DNA of 64,000 nucleotides, taken from assembly GCF_030272615.1 (NCBI RefSeq), contig NC_081412.1, forward strand, positions 691,804,083-691,868,082, written 5' to 3'. Numbering within the stretch: the stretch's first letter is position 1; each line of letters begins with the position of its first letter. Under the pieces are notes generated by a model. It was not told where the DNA came from and did no database searches. It was given only the letters and a program-made list of their open reading frames with translations. The position numbers and the translations under genes were made by a program. Below are positions 12,548 through 25,497 of the stretch, piece after piece. The stretch comes from Cryptomeria japonica (taxonomy: Eukaryota > Streptophyta > Pinopsida > Cupressales > Cupressaceae).

Positions 12548-14026
12548 TGTAGACGTATAAAAATGACCATAATCCTAAATGAATATTTTATGTTCATTTC
12601 TCTATTTGATTAAATCCAATTTAATTAAATTATCCACATTCTTCTATTTTATTAAGTAAATTACTCAATTTATTTAAATAAAATTCACTATACCCATTTA
12701 ATGAATAAATCATTTTATTCAATTAAATCCCCCCTATCCACTTTTAACTAAATTCAAATTTAATTAAATAGTTATCTTAAATTGAATAAATCTAATTTAT
12801 TTAATTTCCCCAAATTGCAACCAAATTGAATTAAATTACTTTATTTCAATTAAATCCTATTATCCCTCCATCCACTTGCAAAATCCCAAACCCCTTTCTA
12901 ATCCCTTCTAGAATCTTCTAATCACTTCTAATTAACCTAACCCCTCCTCTAAACTTTGTCACATCCCTAAGCAAAGGGAAGTCACTTCTCAAAACCTCAA
13001 AGTCTTTGATAACCATTAAAGGCTTCAAGTCTTCAACCACTAAATTCCTCAAAGTCTTTGATAACCATTGAAGGCTTTCAACCTTCAACCACTTAATCCC
13101 CAAAGTCTCCAATAACCATTAATGGTTAACTCAAACCCTCCTACATGGTTAAAACATTTGTTTTGACTCAACCTTCATCCAACCCAAGGGTCTCATCAGG
13201 CCTTTAATGCTTTGACCATGATTATCTCTTAAACATTTGCACAAAGGTTTATCCTTGGATTAACTCTTAATCCAATGGGTAATCCTAATTTAAGCTTGAC
13301 CCTTAGCCTCTAGATAACCATGAGGTCTTCTTAGGCATTCAATGTCTCCAACCCCTCCTCTCAATCCAACCCTATGTTGACACTTGTCACCATTTCATTG
13401 GTGCCAATTACAAACATGGATCCCCAACTTTCAAACTCAACCCTTGATTAAACTATTCAATCTTGACCATCCATTGCCCTATTCTTGCTATAAATAGAGC
13501 TCTCATTCCTCCATAACAATCATCCTTCAAATTTGTAGCATCACACTTATGCTCAAATACATTCAAGCTTTCTTATATCATTTTATGCTCATCATTTTAG
13601 CCTCTTTTAAATCAGGAATTAGACTAAATATGCATGTTTAGAATAATTTCTTTATCATTTTAGTTCAATCATAGACTAAATATACTATGCTAGGATAGTA
13701 TTCATACTAACCTTGTCATCTTATCATCTAGTTTATTGCATTTCTAGAATCATACATAGGTTAGCATACCTTTCATTCTAAAATCTATCAAAGCATCCCT
13801 CGTTCTTGCATTTGTCATCCCTAAACCATTTTGCTCAATGATCTGAGAGCAAAAACATTGGTTTGAGGGACATTGTGAAATAGAGAACCATGGGACCCAC
13901 CTTGGGAAGCTGAGTAATACGTCATTACTCCATCGCTTGCACCAAGAAGTCCTGTGTGTGTGTGGACTAGTAATCTAACAATATTTTCACATATTAAGTT
14001 TTATTAGCCCACTTTTTCCGCATACA
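12548..14026 (+). repeat. 5' LTR of Tat-like gypsy element
   Basis: A 1479-bp LTR from TGTAGACG to GCATACA. It matches 28896-30368 almost throughout and differs mainly by an 8-bp segment near 12940 absent from the right copy. Its first 300 bp are AT-rich (AATTTAATTAAAT words). The promoter lies in the last third. Confidence 0.95.
13489..13496 (+). promoter_or_regulatory. TATA box of the 5' LTR promoter
   Basis: TATAAATA in the context TTGCTATAAATAGAGC is a strong plant TATA box inside the LTR. It is preserved in the right LTR at 29829-29836. Transcription would start about 30 bp downstream, near 13525, leaving an R-U5 of about 500 bp. This is a prediction from the motif only. Confidence 0.7.
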
Positions 14027-14030
14027 TTTC

Positions 14031-14052
14031 TGGTGCCCACCATGGGGCTCGA
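14031..14052 (+). other. Primer-binding site, tRNA-Lys type
   Basis: Four bases after the LTR comes TGGTGCCCACCATGGGGCTC. This is complementary to the 3' end of plant tRNA-Lys(CUU) as I know it, with two transition-type differences. The position and match define the minus-strand primer. The tRNA assignment is from memory and should be checked by alignment. Confidence 0.7.
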
Positions 14053-14130
14053 CCCCAAATATCAAATCAGTTTTTCAAACTAATCACTTTTGCAGTTCCG
14101 CGGGAAACAAGAATCAGCACATGGGAAACA

Positions 14131-14470
14131 TTCCCTAGCGCATCTGGTTAATAGTCTAGCGCATCCCGCTTACTGTTTAGCGCGTAGAGTCTATACTCTA
14201 GCGCATGGAGACCTTTCCTCAGCGCATGTCTCCTAATATTTTCCTGTAGATTTCAGCGTGGAAGAAAACCAGAGCAGCGCATTCAGTTCGCTGTTTAGCG
14301 CATCCAGTAAACATCGTAGCGCATGCAGTCCACTTTTCAGTGCTTACAGTCCACAATCCAGCGCGTAAGGTTTATATAGTAGCCCATCCAGCAAACAGTA
14401 TAGCGTGTTGATACTTCATTTTAGCGCATCGAGGGTAAATTATAGCGCATGCATTCTGTTATGTAGCGCA
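14131..14470 (+). repeat. AGCGCAT motif array A
   Basis: About ten exact AGCGCAT copies and several variants (AGCGCGT, AGCGTG, AGTGC) occur in about 340 bp, usually preceded by TTT, TCT or AT and spaced 20-35 bp apart. The spacers are not conserved, so this is not a simple tandem repeat. The motif is in plus orientation, the sense of the gag-pol transcript. Confidence 0.85.
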
Positions 14471-15925
14471 TCGAAGATAGAAACAAACATTGTAACCGAA
14501 AATAAAATTTTAGACTTGTTGAAGTCCACAGAATCCTCTGTTTTTCTAACTAATGTGGTGGTCTTTTGCAGGATTTCTGACATTTTATTGCAGGGGGAGG
14601 AGCTTAGTGATTTTTTTTAGAACTAAAAATTGTTTAAATTTTACTAGCTTGTTCAAGTTAGTTAAAATTTAAAGTCTTTTTAATTCTAGTTAAATAAAAT
14701 TGAACTCATCTTACTTTGGGCTATAAAACGAACCACAAAAAAATCTTTATTTTGCCAGAAAGGGGTAAAAGGAATATCACCATCCTTTGGTGTCTCAAAG
14801 GATTCACTTTATTTTCGCAAAGTAAAAAGAACCTCATTTTTTTTATTTCACGCAAAGCAAAGAGGGAAAGTTTTCCCCTATCGATTTTCATTTTGCTGAC
14901 CAAAAACATTGACTTTACTTTGTTGACCAAACTTTCTTTTCATAGATCAGAAAATCATTGCCTTGCATGGATTAAAATAAACACCATGTTTTTGTGGAGC
15001 AACATCTCCACATAGATTTTAGCAAATCACTTAATTGAAAGGATAAAATAAACCAACTTGATTGCTTTGTCTCGAAAGTGGAAGGAATATGCTCTTCCCT
15101 TAACTGGGTGATCAAAAATCCAGACCACTATTACAGCTTTCTTTACTTCAAGCAATAAAACCTTTAGCAGGTCTGCCTTCTCGAGGAGTTGAAATCAACT
15201 CTTAAAGCCGTTTATGGCTAGTGTGAAGGGAATGACCTAAGTGGGAAACGACTTTGATGCCAAGAATTCCAACCCACTATAATCAAATGTGGAAAGTGAT
15301 GAAAGTCCTTTTCAACGGTTGTGCACAGTGATTAGCCTTCCCCCAGTATCCTCGAGATATGTAAAGTCTTTGTTCTAAAGGTTGGGAAGCCTCCTGAGAG
15401 AGTTTATCACTGACGGCCGAACGGGAAGCCTGATTACGAACCCTAGAAATAGAAGCTTTAAATCGAGTCAGTAACTAGACATTTATAACATCATAGTGCA
15501 AGGGTGGGGAAGAATCCGCCCCCAAGATTACTCACCATATATCTCCCAAGATAACTACTCAACTGTGAAGCAATTCACTTTGAGTTAATTTCTGGCAAAA
15601 GGCAAAAAAATGGGCACCCTCTAGGGGGTGACACGGCTGTTTGAGCTGATGGAGTATCGAGACTAGTGAGCTATGATGTTATTTATGACCATTGATTAAA
15701 GAGTCTTTCTGAAGTGTGTTATTTGTATCCAAACCTGTTAAAACATTGGGGATTTGAACACATCCTCGCAGAACATACACTTTTTGTTAGATTAGGCAAA
15801 ATGGTTGTACTTTTTGTGCCATGCTTGCATTTATTACTTCAGAAAATCATCCATCAAGCTTGAAAAATTCGCAACAAAAATTCAAAATTTCAAAAACCAA
15901 ACCAAAGAAAAAATCAGGGCAGTTT

Positions 15926-16295
15926 AGCGCATAAGAGCAACTTCTTAGTGCTTAGAGAACTTCTGTTAGCGCATCCAAACCTCAAATTAGCGCGTTGGTT
16001 CCAAACAGTAGCGTTTGATCCCAAGGCAAAAACAGTGCAAATCCTTTAGCGCATCAGAAAAATAGTCTAGCGTGTGGAAGCAATAGCTTAGTGCGTAGAG
16101 ACTAAAAATTAGCGCATAAAGTCCAACAGTTAGCGCGTCACAGACCCAGGATAGCGCATAGATTTTTCAATAGTTGGAAAACCAATTTTAGCAGTCCAAA
16201 AACTTTAGCGCGTGTCTAGGGCAGCCTAGCGCGTGTGGTTCTTATTTTAGCACATCAAGGAATTTCAGTAGCGCATGTAGACTCTGTTCTAGCAC
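15926..16295 (+). repeat. AGCGCAT motif array B
   Basis: A second plus-orientation array has about six exact AGCGCAT, four AGCGCGT and further variants (AGTGCG, AGCACG) in about 370 bp. Spacers again vary. It ends about 860 bp before the gag start. The same motif appears inverted within 27945-28395. Confidence 0.85.
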
Positions 16296-16646
16296 GTGAT
16301 CAAAAATAGAAAAACAGAGAGAAAAACCGCGAAATTTTTTGAAATTTTTAAACACATTTTTAGAAGCATTTTTCATCAACATCATTTTTCATCAAACCAG
16401 AGTGGCAAACAAACCATTAAAACTATTTCTCAAGCAAAATTTGTGAGAAAACGAACATTGTCAGAATCCTAAAATGAATCGCACAATAGAGAATGTCTCT
16501 CCTATCATAATCCGGAAATCTCATCATCAGTATCAACAGAATCCTTTACCATCTGATGGATTTTTATCTCAAAACACTTGTTTAAAAACTTTCAAATTGT
16601 CAAATCAAGTTTCTAGATCGGGAGGCTTTTATCCATATCATTTGAC

Positions 16647-17153
16647 ATGCTTTGTCATGAAGGGGCATCTAAAAACCTTCACTCTGATAGAGTAAGATTT
16701 GAAATTTTCAAAAAAAAGAATCAACTAAATCCAAACCAATCAAAGGAAACCATTGATCACTCATGCATGACTAATCCCCTTATTCTAAGAAGAAAGAACC
16801 TCTATCGTAACATCACATTGAAGAAACAACAGCCTAGTTTTTCCAAATTCATCAAGAGAAATAAGTTTTTATACATCAGTCGTCAACTCTTCAAATCCCA
16901 TTGGGTATTCCTTCATCATGTCAAACATTATATCCAAAACAAATCTAGCGAATTTGACAAAGAACCCTTGAAGACAAGAGCATACTGTCAAAAGTCTTCT
17001 TTTAATCAAACCTTAAACCGCGGAGGAAAGATCAATCCAACATTCTTGCCCGACGAGTGCATCACATATAACACATCTCGACCAGAACCACCAACCCCCA
17101 AGCAACACATCGACGAGGCTTTTGTCCCTTTCATCACTGAGAGTTTCTACTAA
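16647..17153 (+). CDS. Possible pre-gag ORF, unknown function
   Basis: A 168-residue basic ORF ends one base before the gag ATG at 17155. I see no known domain. It is rich in K, N, Q and F and has no clear signal or membrane segment. An overlapping frame at 16474-16695 looks like its broken upstream part. Some Tat/Ogre-type gypsy elements have an extra ORF ahead of gag, which makes it worth recording, but chance cannot be excluded. Confidence 0.3.
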   Translation: MLCHEGASKNLHSDRVRFEIFKKKNQLNPNQSKETIDHSCMTNPLILRRKNLYRNITLKKQQPSFSKFIKRNKFLYISRQLFKSHWVFLHHVKHYIQNKSSEFDKEPLKTRAYCQKSSFNQTLNRGGKINPTFLPDECITYNTSRPEPPTPKQHIDEAFVPFITESFY

Positions 17154-17154
17154 A

Positions 17155-20100
17155 ATGCCTGTTACTTGCTCTCAAAAGAACAAACAGAGCGAGATACACG
17201 CAGAATCAAGTATGAATCGCAGATTATCAAATCCTTTCGAAATTCCACCCATAGAAGAACCTGAAATTACTGAAGCACTTCTTCGGGAATGTTAGGAAAA
17301 CCCTTCATTCCAAAATCTTGTAGAAAAGCTCATGGAAAATGACAAAGAAAAGTATCTACTCATGCTCACAAGTAAAGGTGTTAAACTTCCTGAAGATTTA
17401 GACACAAACATTTTTCAAACTGGATCTCGACAATATGCATATCAAGAACAACAAAGAGAAGAAGAAACTCACATACCTAAGCAACATATTCCAGAGCAAC
17501 ATATTCCAGAGCAACACATTCCAGAACAACGCATACCAGAAATGCATCTACCTGAGCTAGAAACACCAGAACAAAATATACCATTTACTACACCTTTTCA
17601 GCTGAGAACCAATACAAGGCAAGAACTTTTCCCTCGACAAGACAATATACCTTTGGGAGCCCTTACTCAACAAATGCAAATGTTGCAAAGGCAAATACAA
17701 GATATGCAACAAGGGACAACAGTACGCCACTCTTTAAACGAAATTTGTCCTTATCCATTTGATAGAAGATTGAACATGGTGCCTTTTCCTCCAAACTCAG
17801 ACGTTCCCAAATTTGATAAATATGATGGGAAAAGTGATCCCCGAGATCATGTTTGAGAATTTTGCACACTAAACCTTGAATTTGCTCATGATGACACCTA
17901 TTTGATGAGGTTATTCCCCAGAAGCTTGGGAGGACAAACCATGGAATGGTTATCCAAAATCTCGCCACCTGTCAGATCATTTGATGAACTGGTTAACAAA
18001 TTCATAACCCACTATTCCTACAACATCCAACATGCCATAACCATGCTAGATGTTTGCAACACCAAACAAAAGAACAATGAAACATTCATGGTGTTCCTTC
18101 AACACTGGTGACGCATGGTATCACGATATCCTCGAGATATTCCCGAAAAGGAGAAAATGGAAATCTTCATCGATAACTTGAATGGCGAAATGAGTTACAG
18201 ACTAAAACTTCAATGCATACCATCTTTCGCTAAATTGATTGAAAATGGCATTCAAGTAGAAGAAGCATGTGTCAAAAAGGGAACACTCAAATTCTACAAG
18301 GAAGGAACAAACTCATCAAACTACAATAATCAGAACAACACCAACCTTGACAAATCTCGATTTTGGACTTGAAACAAAAATGAAGGCAATAATGAATCAT
18401 ATGATCCCAAATCTAAGCAACCAGTGCTTGCATTATCCGGAAATCCTCAAAATACAAAAAATCCTAAAAATGCTACTCCCAGTGCTAACACATATGCACC
18501 AAACACTGATCAAGGACAACTCAACACAAACAACACCAACGATACTCAAAGCAAAAACATGAATCCAGGACCTAACAACAATTCGCGCAACAACACGAAC
18601 AATTTCCAAAAGTGCATCTTCACACCACTGGGACAATCATTAGAATCCGCATTCAGAGAACTTTTGGCAAACAAGATTCTTTCTTTGCCTCCAATCAGCA
18701 ACTATGAACCCCCAATCAAACCACCTTGGTGGAATGATTCACACTATTGTGATTTCCATCGCAACAAGGGTGATAGAACAAACGAGTGCATGCGATTGAA
18801 ACACATAGTATAGGACATGATTGATCGAGGTGACTTAACGGTGGATGGTCTTAAGACAAATGGTGATCACGGAGCCTTCAAAAATCCTCTCCCAAATTAC
18901 AACAAAGATGGAGCATCAACTTCAGATGATACACGCGGAGCTCGTATTAATCACATCTACAACAACACAATCAACCACATATCAGCTGAAGATCATCAAG
19001 TCAATGTCATCACCATTCAAGATCGGCATGATCATGAATCTGTCAATGTAACAACCCGAACTCAGAAATATGTCTTGAAGGGACATACTGCACCTACAAC
19101 TACCACACCAAAAATCCAATATGACTTGGTTAGCCAACTACGCAAGACTCTAGCTCAGATATCTATCCTAGAATTATTGAAACTATCACCAAAGCACAAG
19201 GACATATTGGAACAAGCGCTATTGTAAACAAATGTACCTCAAAATCTGGATACAGACAGATTTCAAGCCATGGTCGCCCATATGACAGGACCTCATAACC
19301 TCACCTTCTCAGAGCATGATAATACTTCCTTGAGTCATCCGCATAATACTCCTCTCCATATTGAAGTCATTGTTTGCAAACACCAAGTAAAGAGAGTCTT
19401 AATAGATGGAGGAGCGAGACTTAATATATGTACTTTAAATCTTATCTGTGCATTAGGCTTCTCAGAAGAATCTATTGATCCCTGCAAAAAGATCACCATC
19501 AAGGCATATGATGATGAGGAAAGGTCCTCTAAAGGCACAGTGATATTACCTATTCAAATAGGACCAGTACAAAAGGATACTATATGTCAGGTCTTAGATA
19601 TTGATCTAACCTACAATATCTTGTTAGGACGACCCTAGATACATGAAATGCAAGCAGTACCTTCTACGTATCACTAGTGTGTAAAGTTTCCTTATGATGG
19701 ACAAGAAATCTCCATATCAGCTGATCACAATCCATTTCAACATTGCAACGCAATGGGGGCAACCCAAGATAGTTTGGTTCCTCATAATAGAGAAAAGAAA
19801 CGATCCTTGACATCAGATCTACAAACAGAAAAACCCAACTCCTTATGGGGAGACTTCAAGCAAAAGATGCAAATCAAAGACCAGGGCATTGGAGAATACT
19901 CTTTGGAGCCTTTATGTTTGGCCAAATTACCAACATCACCTAGATCGCATGGTTTGCCTACTACATCAACACATCTGGCCACTCAGCCCATCACTAAATT
20001 TTATGGTACCTTCATTCAATTGGGTACTCTAGCACATGAATCAGAAGACAAGGACATTCTTAGCTGGTTATACAGAGATGAAGAAGAAGATCATAGAGCA

Positions 20101-20341
20101 GCCACTCTGGACATTGTTCTACCAACACACCTATATGGAAAAGGCTACTTAATCATGAAGCAAATGGGATATGGCGGTAAAGGACCTATTGGGAAATGCA
20201 AAGAAGGAGTCACTAAACCTATAGATCTTCCTTCACAACCTAGTCGAAACAAAGCAGGATTGGGTTCTAAACTCACATTCCTATTGAAACAGCCACCACA
20301 CACAATTACAAAACCTCAATGGAAGGTAAAGAAGAAGTACA
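17155..20341 (+). pseudogene. gag-pro: Gypsy gag-protease with G-patch-like segment (nonsense-riddled)
   Basis: Gag starts at the ATG at 17155 and stays in one frame to about 20341. In order: an N-terminal region with a repeated IPEQH segment (17485-17535), a retrotransposon gag core (DGKSDPRDHV...FNTKQK-type, 17820-18250), an Asn/Gln-rich linker, a conserved PPWWND...CDFHRNKGDRTNEC zinc-binding region (18720-18790), an aspartic protease with VLIDGGARLN (about 19400), and a G-patch-like GYGGKGPIGKCKEG...NKAGLG (20160-20270). In-frame stops at 17293, 17854, 18109, 18370, 18811, 19225, 19636 and 19675 all fit C-to-T or G-to-A change in CGA, CAG, CAA or TGG. A one-base frame change near 20342 separates it from pol. 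Confidence 0.9.
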
Positions 20342-23300
20342 AAGAAGAATATCCCTGATGATACTGATTCTATATCCCTTTCTCAAGAAGAACATAACGC
20401 AGAAGATAGACCTCTTGAATTTGGACCACAAAATATCTATGATGCCAAGGAAAGTGAACATGAACATTATGAACAAGTATACGTAGAGGATAATACCATC
20501 GAAGACCTTGACGAAATCCTGGATTTCTTTAAAACCAAGAACAATCATGATGCAAACTCTGTCCTAACACTCACAGTAGCCAAACTTGATCCATCCAACA
20601 ATTCCTTACCGCTTGTCTTCCCTAACCTCATCGACTGGGATGAACCTGAAATCCATGATATACCAATTTTCCCAGATGATGAATCTATTATCCATTACCT
20701 ATGTACCGTAAATCCGAAAATAGGCTCTACCAGTGAACAAAATAACGGTGTCCACAAACCAGGGAGTGCCAAGTCTCTCAGTTGCAAAAATGAACTAAAT
20801 AAAGAATCTGATGCTGAAAACCAGTCAATGACAGCTCTAGATCACAAAAAAGTAAAAATAAAAGATGCATCTGAGGGTGAAAACCTTTCTAAGGCACCTA
20901 ATGATGGGAGACTTGACACTCTTCCTAAGCACTTTCATGAGCGATCACCCATTTTGATTGAGCCCACTCAATCAATCAACATTGGTACCACAGAAGCAGC
21001 CAGAAACATACACCTTGCTGAATCTCTGACAGAGGAAGAAAGATCGACATTCATCATCTTCTTTAAAGGACAACAAATCAACTTTGCTTGGTCATATGCT
21101 GATATGCCCAGAGTAGATCCACACTTAATCATGCATCACTTGTCCATTTCTACAGGAGCTAAACCAGTCAAGCAAAAGCTACGAAAGATGAATCCACAGG
21201 TGGCACTCATGGTCAAAACTGAACTAAAGAAATTATTAGACATCAGATTCATTCGACCCATTGACTATGCAGAGTGGATTTCCAACATTGTTCCAGTATC
21301 AAAACTAGATGGTAGTATCAGAATATGCACTGACTTCAGAGACGTCAACAAAGCTTGTCCAAAGGATGACTTTCCTCTGCCAAGTATCGACATAATTGTA
21401 GATCTTACAGTAGGCCACGCAATGCTCTCACTAATGGATGGTTTCTCAGGCTATAATCAAATCAAAATAGCTCATGAAGATCAAGATAAAACTGCGTTCA
21501 CCTGTCCTTAGGGAACCTACTATTGGAATGTTATGCCTTTTGGCTTAAAGAATGCAAGGGCCACTTATCAAAGAGCAATGACGACAATATTCCATGACAT
21601 GATCCACACATTTATGGAAGACTATGTGGATGATTTACGAGCTAAATCCTTCACCAGAGCCGAACATCTCAGCATCCTAAAAAGGATCTTTGATCGATTG
21701 GAGAAATTCCAAGTCAGGTTCAACCCTAAGAAGTGTGTCTTCGGGGTAACATTAGGGAAGTTACTAGGCTACATTGTCTCAACAAGAGGTATTGAAGTAG
21801 ATCCAACAAAGGTACAAGCCATTATGGACATGCCACCACCAAAGAATATCAGTCAACTCAAATCTCTACAAGGCCGACTTCAATCAATCAAGCGATTCAT
21901 CACTCAGCTAGTAGATAAAAGTCTACCATTTAACCATTTACTACACAAAAATGTACCATTCAAATGGGAGGCCAAGTGTGCAGAATCTTTTTACCAAATC
22001 AAATAGTACCTGATGAATCCACCAGTTCTGGTCCCACCAGTCGCAGGAAAGCCTCTTATTTTATATATCTCAACAACAGATATATCGCTGGGGGCACTAT
22101 TGGCACAACAAGATCAATAAGGAAAGGATCGCGCCATATATTACATCAGTCGGACATTGAATGGTTATGAACTCAACTATACATTCATTGAAAAGGCTTG
22201 CCTAACAGTGGTCTTTGTATCTCAGAAGTTCTGACATTATATACTAGCACATACCATTAAGCTAGTAGCAAAAATTGATCCTCTCAAATATCTACTTAGC
22301 AAGGCAGCTCTTACGGGCCGATTGGCTAAATGGGTCATGATTCTCAGTGAGTTTGACATCCAATACATAGAAAGATGAGCCATCAAGGGACAAGCAATTG
22401 CAGATCAGTTGGCTAAAGCACCACTCCCAGGCAAACACACCATGGAGATCGAATTTCCAGATAGGGACGTTCTTACTCTTTCTACTAAACAATGGACCCT
22501 ATACTTTGACGGATCCTATACACAACATGGTTCTGGGGCTGGCATTCTGTTCATCACTCCTGAAGGACACACTATACCAAGATCATATAGGCTTATGTTT
22601 CCATGCACAAATAATGTGGCTGAATATGAGGCACTGGTCATAGGCATCAAAATGGCCGTAGAATGGAAAATCACAGAGTTAAAAGTCTATGGAGACTCAC
22701 AACTGGTCGTCCATCAAATCAACAACGACTATCAGACAAAGGATGAAAAGTTACTACCCTACAAACGAATGGTGGATGACTTCAAACAGTATTTTGTGCA
22801 CATCACCTTCGAGCAAATACCAAGGTTGAACAACAAAGCAGCTGATGCAATGGCTACAATCGCTTCATTACTACAAATTCCAGAGCAACAGAGTCGTTAC
22901 GAGTTCCTGGTAGAGCAACTGTTCTCCCCTGCCTATGACCACTCTGAATCCCAGGTTATCTATGCCTTGACCAGTTTAGATTCTCCATTATATGGACCCA
23001 TATATGACTACCTCAAGCACAATATCTTACCCATTGACCAATCCCGTAACCAAAAACGTAACTTTATCCGACAAGCTTCCCGTTACACCCTTACTGCTGA
23101 TACTTTGTATCGTCGAGGTCTCGATGGTACTCTTCTTCATTGCCTTGATCGTAATGATTCCGATTCTGCTTTACATGAGCTTCATGAAGGTATTTGTGGC
23201 ACACATTCAAGTGGCACTACTCTTGCTAAAAAACTTCTATGGATGGGATACTACTGGCCTACAATAGAAAAAGACTCATATCATTTCGCCAAGAAATGTC

Positions 23301-24244
23301 CTAAATGCCAGATCCATGGTAATCTCGTACATGCACCAGCACAGGAACTACAACCCTTTACAACATCATGGCCCTTTTGTCAGTGGGGACTGGACTTAGT
23401 AGGCAAAATTCATCCTTCATCTTCAAATGGACACAAGTTCATTATAACTACAACATAATACTTTACCAAATAGATAGAAGCAGTTCCCATGACCACAGTG
23501 ACAGGGAAACAAATTGCCTCTTTTATCCTGAATTATCTGATCTGCAGATATGGTATCCCAAGTTCAATCATCACAAATAATGGACGACCTTTTAAGAATC
23601 AAGATGTCCAAGAACTATGTGAAAAATTCAAAATCCAACATAGGTTCTCTACACCATACTACCCGCAGGGAAATGGTCAAGCAGAAGCATCTAACAAGAC
23701 AATATTGAAAATCCTCAAGAAAATAGTGAATGATGCAGGCAAAGATTGGCACGTACAACTCAATCCAGCACTTTGGGCATATAGGACCAGCATTCGCACA
23801 CCTACAGGAGCAACACCATACTCATTGGTATATGGATCGGAAGCCATTTTACCCCTGGAGGTAGAAATCCCATCTCTCAGAGTCTCTTTGAAAGGTTTAA
23901 TCCCAGATGAAGAGTATCGAGTTAACCGACTGCAAGAACTTGAACTATTAGATGAAAGATGCCAACATGCTTACACTCATCTCAAAGCATATCAGCAATG
24001 CATGTGTAGGAGCTACAATCACAAGGTAATTCCCCACAACTTCAAGGTTGGTGACCTAGTCCTCAAAGAAAATCCAAGAAATCAGCAAGATTGAGAAAAG
24101 AAAGGGAAAGTTGAACCTAACTGGTTGGGTCCCTATGTTATCATATCAGTCTATGGATCAGGTGCCTATCAACTAACAAATTCTGAAGGAGATGTGCTCG
24201 ATGAACCAACCAACAACATCCATCTAAAGAGGTACTACACTTAA
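20342..24244 (+). pseudogene. pol: Gypsy pol: RT, double RNase H, integrase (nonsense-riddled)
   Basis: A single frame from about 20342 ends at TAA 24242-24244. After an acidic linker come RT (VSKLDGSIRICTDFRDVNKA, 21300; MPFGLKNA, 21533; YVDD, about 21625), the usual RNase H (about 22020-22400), a second archaeal-type RNase H (LYFDGS...NVAEYEAL...YGDSQLV, 22500-22870), the integrase HHCC finger (23170-23320), the integrase core and a GPY/F tail (WLGPYVII, 24124). The second integrase aspartate is asparagine (IITNNGRPF), so the core would be inactive. Stops at 21509, 22004, 22118, 22232, 22376, 23456, 23471 and 24092 interrupt it. The double RNase H places it in the Tat lineage. Confidence 0.93.
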
Positions 24245-25375
24245 GTGGCCTAGTGCACGGAAAAAGCCAAAATAAACAAAAAATCAAAAAAGTCTAGAAA
24301 AAGCAAAAACATAAAGTATACTAAAAACAAATGGTGAAAATCTGGTAAACAGGCACTCTTGTGAAAGAATGGCTCCTCCATCTATATCAATACCATTTTA
24401 TCCATCAAAACACTATCGGCCATCGCCCAACACTTAGCCCATATCCATTCAGGACATACTTAGCGTAGTCACTATCTTGGGTTATCCATCTATATCTATC
24501 CTCTTACCGGATTCCACCATGGCTTGGCAATCACTATACATGATCATATCAAGAGTCACACTCAGCTAGGGGCATTAACTTGTGCAAACAACTTGCAACC
24601 ATTCAAGTCATCACAACTATTGCAAAAACTCAGAAGCATGACATTCAACAAACCAAACCTATGATTCATAGCAAAAACCAAACAAAACATTTCGCAAAAA
24701 TACCAAGGATGGATGATTTTCTTAAGTACTAAATGTTGCATTCTTACATAAAGTCTTGACTAGTTTTGCATTTTGAACTTTTTGAATTATTGGACTCTCT
24801 TCCTTGTCTCACTAAATGCTTCATAGCTAGAGTCAAGAGGAATTTCCAATATTTTCTTAGTCTTCTGTCTGGGAGGCGATCACTTGTTCTGTGTGAATGC
24901 TTGCCTCAAGACGTGATACGTCAAATATCACTGAAGGCCTGATTCCACTTCACGCATACAAAATGATCTAATCTTGTCTATTTATGCAATACACACTCAG
25001 ATTGTCCTGGTTCAATTATACCTTGACGCTTGTGCTATCTTGCAAAATCAAATATCATGTAAATTTTTCTCAGGTCATTATGGTTCAATTATACCATTAT
25101 GCTTGTATAAATTTTCAACATATCCAAAAATCAATAAATGCTCGATAATGATATCTACAAAGAAAGCAAATAACATATGGTTATATCGGATGGCAAATAC
25201 AGAATGAGGGATGCTCCAAAAACATTATTTGCATATCATTTTACATGTTTGCATATCATTTTAACATCATTGCATATCATTTTACATTTAGTTGCATATC
25301 AAATCATACATCCCACATAAATAGCCCACATAACATACATCCATATAAACACATCACATGATCAAATGCAAATGG

Positions 25376-25410
<35 letters not shown>

Positions 25411-25497
25411 AAAAATGATCCAAATGTACAAAATGTGTCAAAACTGTGTCTAGTACAAAGAATACAATGCTAAAAAATACAATAGAGACCATGTCTC
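24245..25497 (+). other. Noncoding region between pol and the antisense gene
   Basis: No gene is supported. The first part is an A-rich, lysine-codon-like extension of the pol 3' end. Near 25200-25310 there are five loose repeats of GCATATCATTTTACAT. A (TA)n tract follows at 25381-25407. The antisense gene's stop codon is at 25498, so its 3' untranslated region and polyadenylation site should fall here. Confidence 0.55.
25381..25407. repeat. (TA)n microsatellite
   Basis: Thirteen consecutive TA units lie about 90 bp beyond the stop of the antisense gene. Confidence 0.95.

Larger units (their letters stand above)
14053..17154 (+). other. Long leader between primer site and gag
   Basis: This 3.1-kb leader contains two arrays of AGCGCAT-like motifs (14131-14470 and 15926-16295). 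Between them lies an ordinary AT-rich stretch with no gene I can support. A possible splice acceptor (TTTTATTGCAG followed by GGGG) occurs near 14595, so the leader may be spliced, but no donor could be confirmed. A small ORF lies just before gag. Confidence 0.6.

Noticed and set aside
20330-20360. Programmed ribosomal frameshift between gag-pro and pol of the Tat-like element
   Set aside because: No convincing slippery heptamer or pseudoknot is visible near AAAGAAGAATATCCC. With 16 other lesions, a one-base indel is the simpler explanation.
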